A DNA stretch of 64,000 nt from Solirubrobacter deserti (GCF_003344625.1 NZ_QPKJ02000004.1:124001-188000), one strand, 5' to 3'; shown: positions 51,711 to 61,425, counted from the stretch's first letter. Made by a program: numbers and translations. Notes: generated from the sequence alone by a model not told the origin.

Positions 51711-53633
51711 CTAGTCGAGGTAGTCGGCGACGGGGCCGAGCGTGAGCACGCCGCTGCCCGCCGCGTGCTCGTCCCGCGCCGGCTCGAGGTGGGCGCGGGC
51801 GCGCCGCAGCGTGTGCTCGTCGCCGACTGCGGCGGCGGCTTTCGCCGTCAGGCACCAGAGCGCCTCCAGCAGCAGGTCGGCCGGAGGATCCGGCAGCGCG
51901 CGGACGGCCGCGGCGGCCCGGCCGCGTTCGCCGCGCGCGAGCAGCACGTGCGGCCGCGCCCACGGCCCGTAGGGCCCGAAGTCGCCGTCGAGGTTCCAGG
52001 TGGCGAGGGCGAGAAGCCCGCGCTCCACCCCGGGCATGCCCGCGTCGGGGAGCAGCGCCGCGGCGTCGCGATAGTCGCCGGTGCGCATCGCTCGGTACAG
52101 CGACGTGAAGACGGCGACGAGTGGGCGCTCGTGCCGGGCGTCGAGCCGGTCGGCCGCCGCGGCATGCCCGTCGGCGCCGGCGAAGTCGCCGAGCGCGCCG
52201 CGCGCCTGCATGCGGATCAGGTGGCCGAGCACCTCGACCGACGCCAGCTCGTGGCGCGTGGCGAGCGCGACGAGCTCGGCGCCGATCGCGTCGCGCCGCG
52301 GAGCGAGCCCGCAGCGCTCGAAGGACTGCATCCACACGCCGTTGAGCGCGAAGGCGAGCAGCGCGGGATCGTCGAGCTCGCGCGCGAGCCGCTCCGCCTC
52401 GCGCGCGGCGTCGGCCGCCGCGCGTGTGCCGGCGCCGCGCGACTCGAGCGCGATCGTCGCCAGCAGCGGCGCGCGCGACGCATCCGGCAGGTCGGCGTCG
52501 AGCGCGCGGCGGGCGGCCGCGACGATCGTGGCGGCGTGCTCGGGATCGTCGGAGCGTGTCCAGATCGCGGGGACGTCGTAGGCGCCGATCACGCGCGCGG
52601 TCAGGAGCGGGTCGTCGAGCTCCTCGGCGGCGGCGATCGCGGCCAGCCGGTGCGTGCGCGCCTCGGTGAGCCCGCCGCCGCCCGTCACGGCGAGCCCGCG
52701 CAGCAGGCCGACCGTCGACTCGAGCCGCACGCGAGCGCGCGCGCCGACCTCGCGGTCGTAGGCCGCGGCGGCGCGGGCCCATACCGCGTCCACGCCGGAC
52801 GCGGGTGCGTCCGCGCCGTGCAGGAGGTCGCGCTGCAGGGCACGCAGCGGCTCGCCCGGCTCGATCCCGAGCTGCTCGCCGAGCTGGACGTGCGCGCGCC
52901 GGAGCACTTCGAGCGCGTCGCCGCGCCGTCCGCCGCTCGCCAGTGCGAGCGCCAGCAGCCGCCAGCCCTCCTCGCGCCACGGGTGCGCGGCGACGTGCGC
53001 GTCGAGGTCCGCGACCGCCTCGGCGGCTCGCCCGATCCGAACGCGCGCGTCGGCCACGGCCTCCACCGCGTGCAGGCGCAGCTCGGCCAGCCGCCGCCGC
53101 TCGCCGAGCGCCCAGTCCTGGTCGTCGAGGTCCGCGAACGCCGGCCCGCGCCACCAGCCGAGCGCCTCGAGCAGCCGCCCCAGCCGCGCCTCGCTCGCGA
53201 GGGTGGCCGCCGCCTCGACCGCCGCCTCGAACCGCCACGCGTCGACGCCGAACGCCACGACGCCCGCGTCCGTAGCCGCCGCGTCCGTCGCCGCCGCGTC
53301 CGTCGCGCCGCCCGCGCTCGTCGCCGCACCACTCGCGGGCGCGCCGCCCGGGCCCGCCGTGCGCAGCGCGTACCCGGGGCCCTCGGTCACGACCAGCCCC
53401 CGGGCCGGGCCGAGCGCGCGGCGCAGGTCGCTCACGAACGTGCGGACCGAGCCGACGGCGCGCGGCGGCGGGGCGACCGGCCACAGGTCGTCGACCAGGC
53501 GCTCGAGGGGCACGACGGCGCCCCGCGCGACGATCAAGCGCGCGAGCACGGCGCGGTGGCGGGGCCCGCGCAGCGCCACGCGCGAGCCTGCTTCGTCCCA
53601 CGCCACGACGGGCCCTAGCACTCCGAACTCCAC
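51711..53633 (-). CDS. SARP/BTAD family transcriptional regulator
   Basis: A 640-residue regulator. The N-terminal winged helix is VEFGVLGPVVAWDEAGSRVALRGPRHRAVLARLIVARGAVVPLERLVDDLWP (residues about 1-90). A low-complexity Ala/Thr linker follows. BTAD spans about 120-260 (RRLAELRLHAVEAVADARVRIGRAAEAVADLDAHVAAHPWREEGWRLLALALA) and a long TPR-like region runs to the end. There is no NB-ARC domain. SARPs activate secondary-metabolite or catabolic genes. The linker is built on three 15-base repeats (53266-53310). GTG start 53633; divergent from the hydrolase gene 54 bases away. Confidence 0.9.
   Translation of the reverse strand: MEFGVLGPVVAWDEAGSRVALRGPRHRAVLARLIVARGAVVPLERLVDDLWPVAPPPRAVGSVRTFVSDLRRALGPARGLVVTEGPGYALRTAGPGGAPASGAATSAGGATDAAATDAAATDAGVVAFGVDAWRFEAAVEAAATLASEARLGRLLEALGWWRGPAFADLDDQDWALGERRRLAELRLHAVEAVADARVRIGRAAEAVADLDAHVAAHPWREEGWRLLALALASGGRRGDALEVLRRAHVQLGEQLGIEPGEPLRALQRDLLHGADAPASGVDAVWARAAAAYDREVGARARVRLESTVGLLRGLAVTGGGGLTEARTHRLAAIAAAEELDDPLLTARVIGAYDVPAIWTRSDDPEHAATIVAAARRALDADLPDASRAPLLATIALESRGAGTRAAADAAREAERLARELDDPALLAFALNGVWMQSFERCGLAPRRDAIGAELVALATRHELASVEVLGHLIRMQARGALGDFAGADGHAAAADRLDARHERPLVAVFTSLYRAMRTGDYRDAAALLPDAGMPGVERGLLALATWNLDGDFGPYGPWARPHVLLARGERGRAAAAVRALPDPPADLLLEALWCLTAKAAAAVGDEHTLRRARAHLEPARDEHAAGSGVLTLGPVADYLD
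53266..53310 (-). repeat. Three tandem 15-base repeats in the SARP linker
   Basis: Units of GCGTCCGT[A/C]GCCGCC at 53266-53280 and 53281-53295, with a diverged third to 53310, encode TDAAATDAAATDA in the regulator's linker. The repeat number can change by slippage without breaking the frame, so linker length may vary between strains. Confidence 0.6.
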
Positions 53634-53687
53634 GGCGACCCAGTCTTGCTGATCGGTTGCTGATCGCCCCGAGCGAGCCTGCGGCGC

Positions 53688-54542
53688 ATGCAGATCGAAG
53701 GCTTTGAGTACCGCGACGTGAAGGTCGCCGAAGACGTCTCCCTCCACACCGCGATCGCGGGGAGCGGCCCGGCGATCGTGCTCCTGCACGGGTTCCCGCA
53801 GACGCACCTGATGTGGCGCCACGTCGCCCCCCGCCTCGCCGCCACGCACACCGTCATCTGCCCCGACCTGCGCGGCTACGGTGCGTCGTCCAAGCCGGCG
53901 GACGGCTACGCCAAGCGTACGATGGCGCAGGACGTCGTCAACCTGGCGGACGCGCTCGGCTTCGAGCGGTTCGCGCTCGCCGGCCACGACCGCGGCGCGC
54001 TCGTCGCGTTCCGCGCCGGCCTCGACCATCCCGACCGCATCACCGACCTCACGATCCTCGACGTCCTCCCGACGCTGGACATGTGGGAGGTGCTGCACGG
54101 CGTCGACGCGACGGTCGCGTTCCACCTGTATCTCATGGCGCAGCCACGCCCGTTGCCCGAGCAGCTGATCGCGGGCGCGCCCGACGCGTTCTTCGGCTTC
54201 TTCCTCGACCTCTGGGGCATCACGCCGTTCGACCCGGAGATCAAGGCGGCCTACCTGCAGGCCTCGCGCGAGGCGATTCCTTCGATCGTCGCCGACTACC
54301 GCGCGTCGGCCTCGACCGACATCGATCACGACCGCGCAGACCGCGCCGCCAGCCGCACGCTCGCCATGCCGACGACCGTCGTCCAGCAGGACTGGGGTGC
54401 CGCGCTCGGGTTCGACGCCGCGGCGCTGTGGCGTCCGTGGGCGCCCGCCCTCACCCACCGCACGGTCACCTCCGGCCACTTCATGGCGGAGGACGATCCG
54501 GAGCTGATCACCGAAGTTCTGCTCGCGGTTAGTCGAAACTGA
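53688..54542 (+). CDS. Alpha/beta hydrolase, epoxide-hydrolase/haloacetate-dehalogenase type
   Basis: A 284-residue hydrolase. The oxyanion motif is HGFPQTHLMW (from His34). The nucleophile elbow GHDRGA has Asp101 as nucleophile, which marks epoxide hydrolases and haloalkane/haloacetate dehalogenases rather than esterases. The catalytic His264 is in TSGHFMAEDDPE. The cap region is about 130-215. It probably opens an epoxide or removes a halogen. It is divergent from SARP; 50 bases separate it from the rhamnosidase gene downstream. Confidence 0.9.
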   Translation: MQIEGFEYRDVKVAEDVSLHTAIAGSGPAIVLLHGFPQTHLMWRHVAPRLAATHTVICPDLRGYGASSKPADGYAKRTMAQDVVNLADALGFERFALAGHDRGALVAFRAGLDHPDRITDLTILDVLPTLDMWEVLHGVDATVAFHLYLMAQPRPLPEQLIAGAPDAFFGFFLDLWGITPFDPEIKAAYLQASREAIPSIVADYRASASTDIDHDRADRAASRTLAMPTTVVQQDWGAALGFDAAALWRPWAPALTHRTVTSGHFMAEDDPELITEVLLAVSRN

Positions 54543-54592
54543 TGATACGTTCCGAGCGGTAGTGGTCGTTTGACCGGCTAGAGGGGGAGAGA

Positions 54593-57500
54593 GTGCACAG
54601 GTACGTCCTCGCGGCGGTGGCTGCGATGTTGTTGCTGGCCGCGCCCGCAGGCGCGCAGAACGGCGTGAGCGTGACCGACCTGCGGGTCGAGCGCAAGGCG
54701 CAGCCCGTCGGGATCGACGTCGACAAGCCACGCTTCTCGTGGGTGATCGACTCGCGCGTGCGCGACCTCGAGCAGAAGGCGTACCGGGTGCAGGTGGTCG
54801 GGCCGGGCCCCCGCCTCGTGTGGGACTCCGGCACCGTCCGCTCGGCGCAGTCGTTCGACGTCGAGTACACGGGCCCCAAGCTCGCGCCGGCGACCAGCTA
54901 CGACTGGCACGTCGACGTGCAGACCCAGCGCGGCTGGGCGAGCGCCCGCTCGAACTTCCGCACCGGCCTCTACACCGACGCGGACTGGGCGGGCAGCAAG
55001 TGGATCGGCAACTCCCGGCCGGGTGCGCCGCCGTCGTTCGACGGCTCCGCCTGGATCTGGACGCCTGAAGCCACCACGCCCACCGCGCCCGCCGAGCCGC
55101 GCGCGTTCCGCAAGACGCTCACGCACAGCAAGCCCGCGGTGAGCGCCGAGATCGCGATCACCGCCGATGACCTCTACACGCTGTGGGTCAACGGCAAGGA
55201 GCTCGGCGCCACGTCCGGCGCCAACAACGAGTGGCAGCAGGCCCGCCGCTTCGTCACCAACCTCGACCCGGCGCGCAACGTAATCGCGGTGCGCACCAAC
55301 AACGGCCCGAACTCCCCCGCGGGCCTGCTCGCCGTGGTCCGCGTCACCTACGCCGACGGCACGACCGAGACCTTCCGCTCCGACGCCACCTGGAAGGCCG
55401 CGAAGACGTTCCCGGCCGACTTCGCGCGCCCTGACCTCGAAGACGCCGCCTGGACCAACGCCGTGGTCCAGGCTGCGTACGGCTCCGGCCCGTGGGGCCG
55501 CAACGTCCGCACCCCGCGTGACGCCGCCCGGCCCGCGCCGCTGCTCAGGCGCGCGTTCAGCGTCGACGGCCGCGTCCGCAACGCGACGCTCTTCTACGCG
55601 GCCGGTGGCTACGCGGACTTCAAGCTCAACGGCCGGCCCGCCAGCGCGGACGTGCTGAGCCCTGGCTTCACCGACTACGACGACACCGTCCAGTACACGA
55701 CCGCCGACCTCACGCGCGACCTGCGCGCCGGCGAGAACACGCTCGGCGCCGAGCTCGGCCGCGGCTTCTACGCCATGACCGGCGGCAACGTGTGGCGCTG
55801 GGAGGCGCCGCCGTGGCGCGACGAGCCGGTCGTGCGCGCGCGCCTGCGCATCGAGTACGACGACGGCCGCGTGCAGGACGTGATCACCGACTCGAGCTGG
55901 CAGATCGCCGACGGCCCGACCGTCTTCGACGACCTCTACGCGGGCGAGACCTACGACGCGCGCCTGACCACGCCGGCGAGCTGGCACGCGGCGAGCGAGG
56001 TGAACGGGCCGAAGGGCGTGCTCGTCAACCAGCGCCAGCAGCCGATCCGCGTCACCGAGTCGCTGCCGGCGACCGAGATCACCGAGCCGGCGGACGGCGT
56101 CTACGTCGTCAAGTTCCCGCGCGTGCTCGCCGGTTGGGTCGAGTACGCCGTCCAGGGTCCCGCGGGTACGACGATCCGCGCCCAGGCCGGCGAGAAGCTG
56201 CTCGCCAACGGCCGCGTGAACTTCTCCAACAACGGCGGCTTCCAGGCCGGCTTCCAGACCGACCGCTTCATTCTCGCCGGCACCGGCCGGATCGAGCGCT
56301 GGGCGCCGCGCTTCTCCTACAAGGGCTTCCAGTACATCGAGGTCACGGGCTGGCCGGGCGACAGCGCTCCGCCGCTGTCGGCGTTCACCGCCAAGGCCGT
56401 GCACACCGACATCGCGGCCAACGGCTCGTTCGAGAGCTCGAGCGAGATCATGAACCGCACGCACCGCGCGGTCGTCGACACGATGCGCAACAACCTGCAC
56501 GGCATCCCGACCGACACGCCGATGTTCGAGAAGAACGGCTGGACGGGCGACGCGGCGGTCGGCGCCGAGATGTTCATGCTCAACCTCGACACGCACGAGC
56601 TGTTCGCCAAGTGGATGCGCGACGTCCACGAGACGCGCGAGGCCAACGGCCGCCCGCTGGTGATCGCGCCGTCGAGCGGCGACTGGGGCGTGTGGGGCAT
56701 CGCGCCGCCGTGGCACTCGGCGTACGTGATGATCCCGCGCTGGCTGCTCCAGTACGGCGGCGACAAGCGCCCGCTCAGCGAGCTCTACGACGGCATGAAG
56801 AAGTACGTCGACCTCGAGTTCGACACCAGCACGGGCGGGATCGTCAACAACGCGCGGCTCGGCGATTGGGTGAGCCCCGAGGCCAGCCCGGCCGGTGGCA
56901 ACGCGCCCGAGGACCTGCGCGTGTCGGCGACCGCGTACCTGTACGCGATGCTCAGGTCGATGGAGGGCAGCGCGCGGCTGCTCGACAGGCCGCAGGACGC
57001 CGCGCACTTCGCCGCCCGCGCCGACACGGTGCGCGCCGCGTTCAACGCGCGCTTCCTCGTCGACGGCTTCTACCAGGGCTCCGGCGACCGCGGGTACCGG
57101 CAGACGCACAACGTGCTCGCCGTCGCCTTCGGCCTCGTGCCGGAGACGGCCAAGCAGGGCGTGGTGGACAGCATCGCCGCCGACGTGCGCGCGAAGGGCG
57201 ACACGCTCAACACCGGCGTGCTCGGCACCAAGTACCTGCTGCCGGTACTCACGCAGAACGGCTACGCCGACCTCGCCTACACGCTCGCGACGCAGACCAA
57301 GTACCCGAGCTGGGGCTACATGATCTCCAGCGGCGCGACCTCGATGTGGGAGCACTGGTCGACCGACGCCCGCTCGTACGGGCACTACTTCCTGGGCACC
57401 GTCGACGACTGGTTCTTCCACCACGTCGGCGGCATCCAGGCGTCGGAGACGACTGGGTATCGCGACCTGACGATCGCCCCCGCCGTGACCGGCTCGATGG

Positions 57501-59038
57501 AGTGGGCGCGGGCGACCACCCGCACGCCGTACGGCCCGGTCACGAGCGACTGGCGCAACCGCGGCCGCACCCTGGAGCTGCGCGTGGACGTGCCGGTGGG
57601 CGCGCGGGCGACGGTGCTCGTGCCCGCGGAGAACGTGCACGCGGTGACCGAGGGCGGCGAGCCGGTCGACGGCGTCGACGTCGGGGACGCCGTGCGGGTG
57701 ACGGTCGGCTCCGGCCGCTACACGTTCGTCGCCGATGAGCAGATGGCGCTCGTCGGCACGGCGATCGAGCGCATCGACGCCGCCGTGGTCGAGCCGGACG
57801 AGCGGCCCGTGCTCGCGTCGGCGCGTGAGCAGGCGCTGAAGGCGCTCAAGCAGCTGCGGTCGGGGAACGTCGAGGCCGCGGCGAAGGCGCTGGCCCGCGC
57901 GGACCGCGACCTCTCGCAGGGCGTGGACTCCCCCGTCCACGCCATCGACGACGCGCTCGGCGCGGCGGTGTCCGACCTGCTCGACCTGCAGCTCACCGGC
58001 GCGTTCACTCCGGCGCCCGCGCGGCCCGGCGACCCGCTCACCGGGACCGTCTCGCTGGTGAACGGCGCCCGGGCGACGGTGGACAACGTGGTCGGATGGT
58101 TCGGCGGCGTGGACGGCTGGGGCGTGGAGCCACCGGACGGCGCCACGCTGTCCCGCTCGCTGCGTCCGCGCGGCAGCGCTTCGGCGCGCTTCGCGCTGAC
58201 CGTGCCCGCGGACCAGCCGCCGGGCGCGGTCGCCGCGAGCGCGCACGTGTCCTACACCTACGCCGGTGCCGACCTGCACTTCCGCGTGCCGGTGAAGCTG
58301 CAGGTCGTCTCGGCGCTGTCGGTGGTGTCGATGACCGCCGCGCCCGTGCGGCCGGGGCAGGACGCGACGGTCACGACGGTCTTGCGCAACGAGGGCCGCA
58401 CGGCGGCGACCGACGCGCTGACGATCGGCGTCCCGAGCGGCTGGACCGCACCCGCCGCGCAGACGGTCACGGTCCCCGCGGGCGGCGAGCTGACGGTGAC
58501 CACGACCGTCGCCGTCCCGCGCGACGCTGAGCAGGCGGCGAGCGACGTCCCGCTGACGAGCACGTTCCGGGGCGCGGCCGGCTCGACGACGCTGCGGGTC
58601 GAGCTCGCGCCGCTCCCGGCCGCGTTCGACCGCATCGACCTCGGCAACAGCGTGTCCGAGCAGGCACACGGGCTCACCGCCGCGCCGTCCTCGGGCACGA
58701 ACACCGAGGCCGGGCTCACGCGCCGCTACGCCGGTCACCTGACCCCGTTCTCGTGGTTCGAGTTCGACCTCGCGGTCACCCCGGGCAGCGCGTTCGTGGT
58801 GCGCGTGACCGAGACCTACGACCGCGCGCAGACCAAGCGCTACAAGGTCTACGTCGACGGCCAGCAGGTCAAGCTGCGCCAGTTCTCCAAGGGCGGCGCC
58901 GGCACGGAGACCTACGAGTTCGTCGTCCCCGCCTCGCTCGCCTCCGACGACCGCGTCCGGGTCAAGTTCGAGAACCAGGACGACCCGGCGTTCTACGACC
59001 CGTCGATCGCCGACGTGTGGAGCTATGCCCTCGGGTGA
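54593..59038 (+). CDS. Giant exported alpha-L-rhamnosidase (GH78)
   Basis: A 1,481-residue exported enzyme with signal peptide AAVAAMLLLAAPAGA. N-terminal beta domains cover about 25-600, including the Fn3-like start TDLRVERKAQPVGIDVDKPRFSWV. The (alpha/alpha)6 catalytic domain covers about 600-945 (IPTDTPMFEKNGWTGDAAVGAEMFMLN, the family's acid-bearing DxPxxEKxGWxGD). The C-terminal rhamnosidase domain is about 946-1050 (DLTIAPAVTGSMEWARATTRTPYGPV). Two NEW3-type beta domains lie at about 1140-1340 and a C-terminal beta domain at about 1350-1481. It releases rhamnose from plant or bacterial polysaccharides. GTG start with GAGGGGGAGAG upstream. Confidence 0.92.
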   Translation: MHRYVLAAVAAMLLLAAPAGAQNGVSVTDLRVERKAQPVGIDVDKPRFSWVIDSRVRDLEQKAYRVQVVGPGPRLVWDSGTVRSAQSFDVEYTGPKLAPATSYDWHVDVQTQRGWASARSNFRTGLYTDADWAGSKWIGNSRPGAPPSFDGSAWIWTPEATTPTAPAEPRAFRKTLTHSKPAVSAEIAITADDLYTLWVNGKELGATSGANNEWQQARRFVTNLDPARNVIAVRTNNGPNSPAGLLAVVRVTYADGTTETFRSDATWKAAKTFPADFARPDLEDAAWTNAVVQAAYGSGPWGRNVRTPRDAARPAPLLRRAFSVDGRVRNATLFYAAGGYADFKLNGRPASADVLSPGFTDYDDTVQYTTADLTRDLRAGENTLGAELGRGFYAMTGGNVWRWEAPPWRDEPVVRARLRIEYDDGRVQDVITDSSWQIADGPTVFDDLYAGETYDARLTTPASWHAASEVNGPKGVLVNQRQQPIRVTESLPATEITEPADGVYVVKFPRVLAGWVEYAVQGPAGTTIRAQAGEKLLANGRVNFSNNGGFQAGFQTDRFILAGTGRIERWAPRFSYKGFQYIEVTGWPGDSAPPLSAFTAKAVHTDIAANGSFESSSEIMNRTHRAVVDTMRNNLHGIPTDTPMFEKNGWTGDAAVGAEMFMLNLDTHELFAKWMRDVHETREANGRPLVIAPSSGDWGVWGIAPPWHSAYVMIPRWLLQYGGDKRPLSELYDGMKKYVDLEFDTSTGGIVNNARLGDWVSPEASPAGGNAPEDLRVSATAYLYAMLRSMEGSARLLDRPQDAAHFAARADTVRAAFNARFLVDGFYQGSGDRGYRQTHNVLAVAFGLVPETAKQGVVDSIAADVRAKGDTLNTGVLGTKYLLPVLTQNGYADLAYTLATQTKYPSWGYMISSGATSMWEHWSTDARSYGHYFLGTVDDWFFHHVGGIQASETTGYRDLTIAPAVTGSMEWARATTRTPYGPVTSDWRNRGRTLELRVDVPVGARATVLVPAENVHAVTEGGEPVDGVDVGDAVRVTVGSGRYTFVADEQMALVGTAIERIDAAVVEPDERPVLASAREQALKALKQLRSGNVEAAAKALARADRDLSQGVDSPVHAIDDALGAAVSDLLDLQLTGAFTPAPARPGDPLTGTVSLVNGARATVDNVVGWFGGVDGWGVEPPDGATLSRSLRPRGSASARFALTVPADQPPGAVAASAHVSYTYAGADLHFRVPVKLQVVSALSVVSMTAAPVRPGQDATVTTVLRNEGRTAATDALTIGVPSGWTAPAAQTVTVPAGGELTVTTTVAVPRDAEQAASDVPLTSTFRGAAGSTTLRVELAPLPAAFDRIDLGNSVSEQAHGLTAAPSSGTNTEAGLTRRYAGHLTPFSWFEFDLAVTPGSAFVVRVTETYDRAQTKRYKVYVDGQQVKLRQFSKGGAGTETYEFVVPASLASDDRVRVKFENQDDPAFYDPSIADVWSYALG

Positions 59039-60813
59039 ACCACGGTGAAGTCGAGACGCTTCGTCGCGCCGCGGTGACCTGCGGCGTCGACGGGCGTCGC
59101 GACGAGGCGGTAGCGGCCGGCGGTGAGCCGCCGGCCGAGGCCGCCGCGGAAGCGCACCGCCGACGTCCCGGCGGGCAGGTCCAGCGACCGCGAGCCGGGC
59201 GCGGCGACCCAGCGCTTGCCCCGCTTGCGCTCGAGCCGCAGCGTGACCCGCGCGGGTTCGGACAGCGTGAGCCGCAGCTCGCCGCCGGCCGCGCGCGCTG
59301 GCTTGGTCGTGCTCGGCGTGAAGCGGCGCTTGGCCACCTTCAGCTTCGTGAGCGCGGGCTTGGTCGTGTCCGCCGGCGGCCCGGAGGGACCGGTCGGCGT
59401 GCCGCCGGCGTCCGGAAGCGGCGTCGGGACCGGCGCGGGCGCGGCCACGTCGACCACCGCAGATGCCGTGGCCGTGCGCCCGCCCGCGTCGGTGACGGTC
59501 ACCGTGACGAGCTGCGTGCCCGCGGCGAAGGCGTGCGTCGTGGTCGCGCCGGTGGCCCCGAACGACCACGCGTACTCGAGCGGGTCACCGTCGGGATCGC
59601 TCGCCGTGGCCGCGAGCGCGACGGGCTGGCCGGCGAGCGCCGTCGCGGGCGCCTGCAGCGTCACCACCGGCGCGAGCCGCCGGTACTCGAATGCGCCCAT
59701 GTCGGTGTGGGCCTCGCCGTCGCCGTCGCCGTCGACCGTGCGCGCGAAGCCGCCGAGCTCCAGCGCCGTGATGCCGGTCAGCATGCCGCGGTCGACCTGC
59801 GCCGCGTCCCCGCGTAGGCGGAAGTCGCCGGCGCCGACGAAGCCGCTCTCGGCGTCCACGTTGCCCGGCCCGAGCTCGCTGACGCCGCCGCTCGTCCCTG
59901 GCACGTCGACGACGCGGTCGAACGCGTAGCTGGAGCGCCGTACGAACAGGTCGGTGGTCCCGACCGGGTCGTTGCTCGCCTCCCGCTTCAGGCTCACGGG
60001 GAAGCCGCTGACGATCGAGCTCTCGAGCGTGATCGTGGCTCCCGGCGCGGCGTGCACGCCGGGCGTCCCGGGCGCGGCGCCGCCGCGGTGCACGACCGTG
60101 ACGTGGTCGGCGTCGATCGCGCCGTTGCCGAGGCGCAGCCCGGGTTCCTGCGGCCCGTCGACCGCGATCAGCACGTTGCGCAGGGTGACGCTCGCGGAGG
60201 GGCCGCCGCCGTCGATCCCGTCGCGTTCCACGCGCGTGTCGACCATCGTGAGATCCTCGTCGGCCGTGTAGACGCCGCCGACGATGCGGGAGCGGCGGAT
60301 CGTCGGCGTGCCGCCGTTGACGCGCAGCGCGGTGCCGGCGCGCGTGTCGATCTCGACCTCGCTGAGCGTCCCGCCGCCCGCCACGAGCACCGCACGCTGG
60401 CCGCCCTCCACGCGGACGCGCTCGAGCGTGCCGCCGGCCAGGTTCACGCCGGTGGATGCGGCGGCGTCGGACGCGCGCACGGTGAGGTCGCGCACCGTCA
60501 CGGCCGTGCCGATGCCGCCGAGGACCTGGTTGGTGGTGCTGTCGAGCACGGTCGTCCCGATGCCCTCGCCCACGAGCGTGAGCGCGCCACCGCCGCCGTA
60601 GCTGAACGGGCCGGTGTGCGTCCCGGGCCCGACGCGCACGGTGTCGTCCCCGGGCAGAGCCTCGGCGGCGTCCAGCGCGGCGGCCAGCGTCGCGGCGTTG
60701 TGGACCGGGCAGGGCGTCGTGGTGGCCACGCACACCTCGGCGGCGGCCGCGGGCGCGGCCAGGACAAGTGGGGAACACAGGAGCACAGGTACAAGCAGAC
60801 GGCGCAGGAGCAT
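59023..60813 (-). CDS. Exported parallel beta-helix protein with PKD domain
   Basis: A 596-residue exported protein with signal peptide LLVPVLLCSPLVLAAPAAAA. A right-handed beta-helix of pectin-lyase-like turns covers about 25-350 (GTAVTVRDLTVRASDAAAS, TIRRSRIVGGVY, ITLESSIVSGFP). PKD follows at about 395-470 (ATASDPDGDPLEYAWSFGATGATTTHAF), then a Lys/Arg-rich beta tail. No pectin-lyase catalytic residues are evident, so it may only bind polysaccharide. The ATG at 60813 gives the clean signal; it overlaps the rhamnosidase gene by 16 bases at the 3' ends. Confidence 0.85.
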   Translation of the reverse strand: MLLRRLLVPVLLCSPLVLAAPAAAAEVCVATTTPCPVHNAATLAAALDAAEALPGDDTVRVGPGTHTGPFSYGGGGALTLVGEGIGTTVLDSTTNQVLGGIGTAVTVRDLTVRASDAAASTGVNLAGGTLERVRVEGGQRAVLVAGGGTLSEVEIDTRAGTALRVNGGTPTIRRSRIVGGVYTADEDLTMVDTRVERDGIDGGGPSASVTLRNVLIAVDGPQEPGLRLGNGAIDADHVTVVHRGGAAPGTPGVHAAPGATITLESSIVSGFPVSLKREASNDPVGTTDLFVRRSSYAFDRVVDVPGTSGGVSELGPGNVDAESGFVGAGDFRLRGDAAQVDRGMLTGITALELGGFARTVDGDGDGEAHTDMGAFEYRRLAPVVTLQAPATALAGQPVALAATASDPDGDPLEYAWSFGATGATTTHAFAAGTQLVTVTVTDAGGRTATASAVVDVAAPAPVPTPLPDAGGTPTGPSGPPADTTKPALTKLKVAKRRFTPSTTKPARAAGGELRLTLSEPARVTLRLERKRGKRWVAAPGSRSLDLPAGTSAVRFRGGLGRRLTAGRYRLVATPVDAAGHRGATKRLDFTVVHPRA

Positions 60814-60876
60814 GTCTCGCAGCCTCCCGCAGCCCTGCGCCGTTGCCATCAGGGTGCTCCCTGAGCCGGACCCCGA

Positions 60877-61347
60877 TCAGCAGTCGGGCGACTCGGTACA
60901 GGCCGCTTCGAGGTTCGCCGCCTGGCGCAGCAACTCGTAGAGCTGCTCGCGTTGCGCCGCGTCGAGCGCGGACAGCACGTGATCCTCGATCGCCGCGAGC
61001 GCGAAGTCGATGCGGCTGAGCAGCTCGCCACCCGCGGCCGTCAGCTCGACCAGGTGGCGCCTGCGGTCCTCGGGTGAGCGCCGGCGCTCGACCCAGCCCT
61101 CGGTCTCCAGCTCGTTGAGGAGCCCGACGAGGTTCGTGCGGTCCATCTGCAGCAGACCGGCGAGGTCGGCCTGCGAGCTGCCGCCCGTATCGCGCAGCAC
61201 GGTGAGCGCGAGCACATGCCGTGGCCGCACGCCGAGCGTCTCCAGCGCGGGCACCGAGTGCTGGCGCAGCTGGCGATTCACGTGCTCGAGCAGCGCTCCG
61301 ACGCGACGGGCGGGCTGGTCGATGACGGGCAGTGCGCTGATGAGCAC
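60877..61347 (-). CDS. MarR family transcriptional regulator
   Basis: A 156-residue MarR regulator. The winged helix has LETLGVRPRHVLALTVLRDTGGSSQADLAGLLQMDRTNLVGLLNELETEGWVERRRSPEDRRRHLVELT. C-terminal dimer helices end near QLYELLRQAANLEAACTESPDC, which contains two Cys (a possible redox sensor). GTG 61347 was used; GTG 61371 would add eight residues. It is divergent from the azoreductase gene with an inverted repeat between them, so it probably represses that gene in response to quinones or oxidants. Confidence 0.88.
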   Translation of the reverse strand: MLISALPVIDQPARRVGALLEHVNRQLRQHSVPALETLGVRPRHVLALTVLRDTGGSSQADLAGLLQMDRTNLVGLLNELETEGWVERRRSPEDRRRHLVELTAAGGELLSRIDFALAAIEDHVLSALDAAQREQLYELLRQAANLEAACTESPDC

Positions 61348-61380
61348 AAGTCTAGGCGCGGAAGACGACACGTGGTACAA

Positions 61381-61413
61381 CGTAGATGATTGACGTAACA
61401 CAAACGATCTACG
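61381..61413 (+). promoter_or_regulatory. MarR-type operator candidate
   Basis: CGTAGAT at 61381-61387 and ATCTACG at 61407-61413 form a perfect 7-bp inverted repeat with a 19-base centre, placed between the MarR and azoreductase starts (the latter at 61426). The spacing suits a MarR dimer covering the azoreductase promoter; TTGACG at 61390 may be a -35-like box inside it. Confidence 0.5.
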
Positions 61414-61425
61414 GAGAGTCAATCC

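Noticed and set aside
54578..59569. Long - strand open frame opposite the rhamnosidase
   Set aside because: Composition of a GC shadow (Arg, Val, His rich) without motifs, while the + strand carries a complete GH78 protein with signal peptide.
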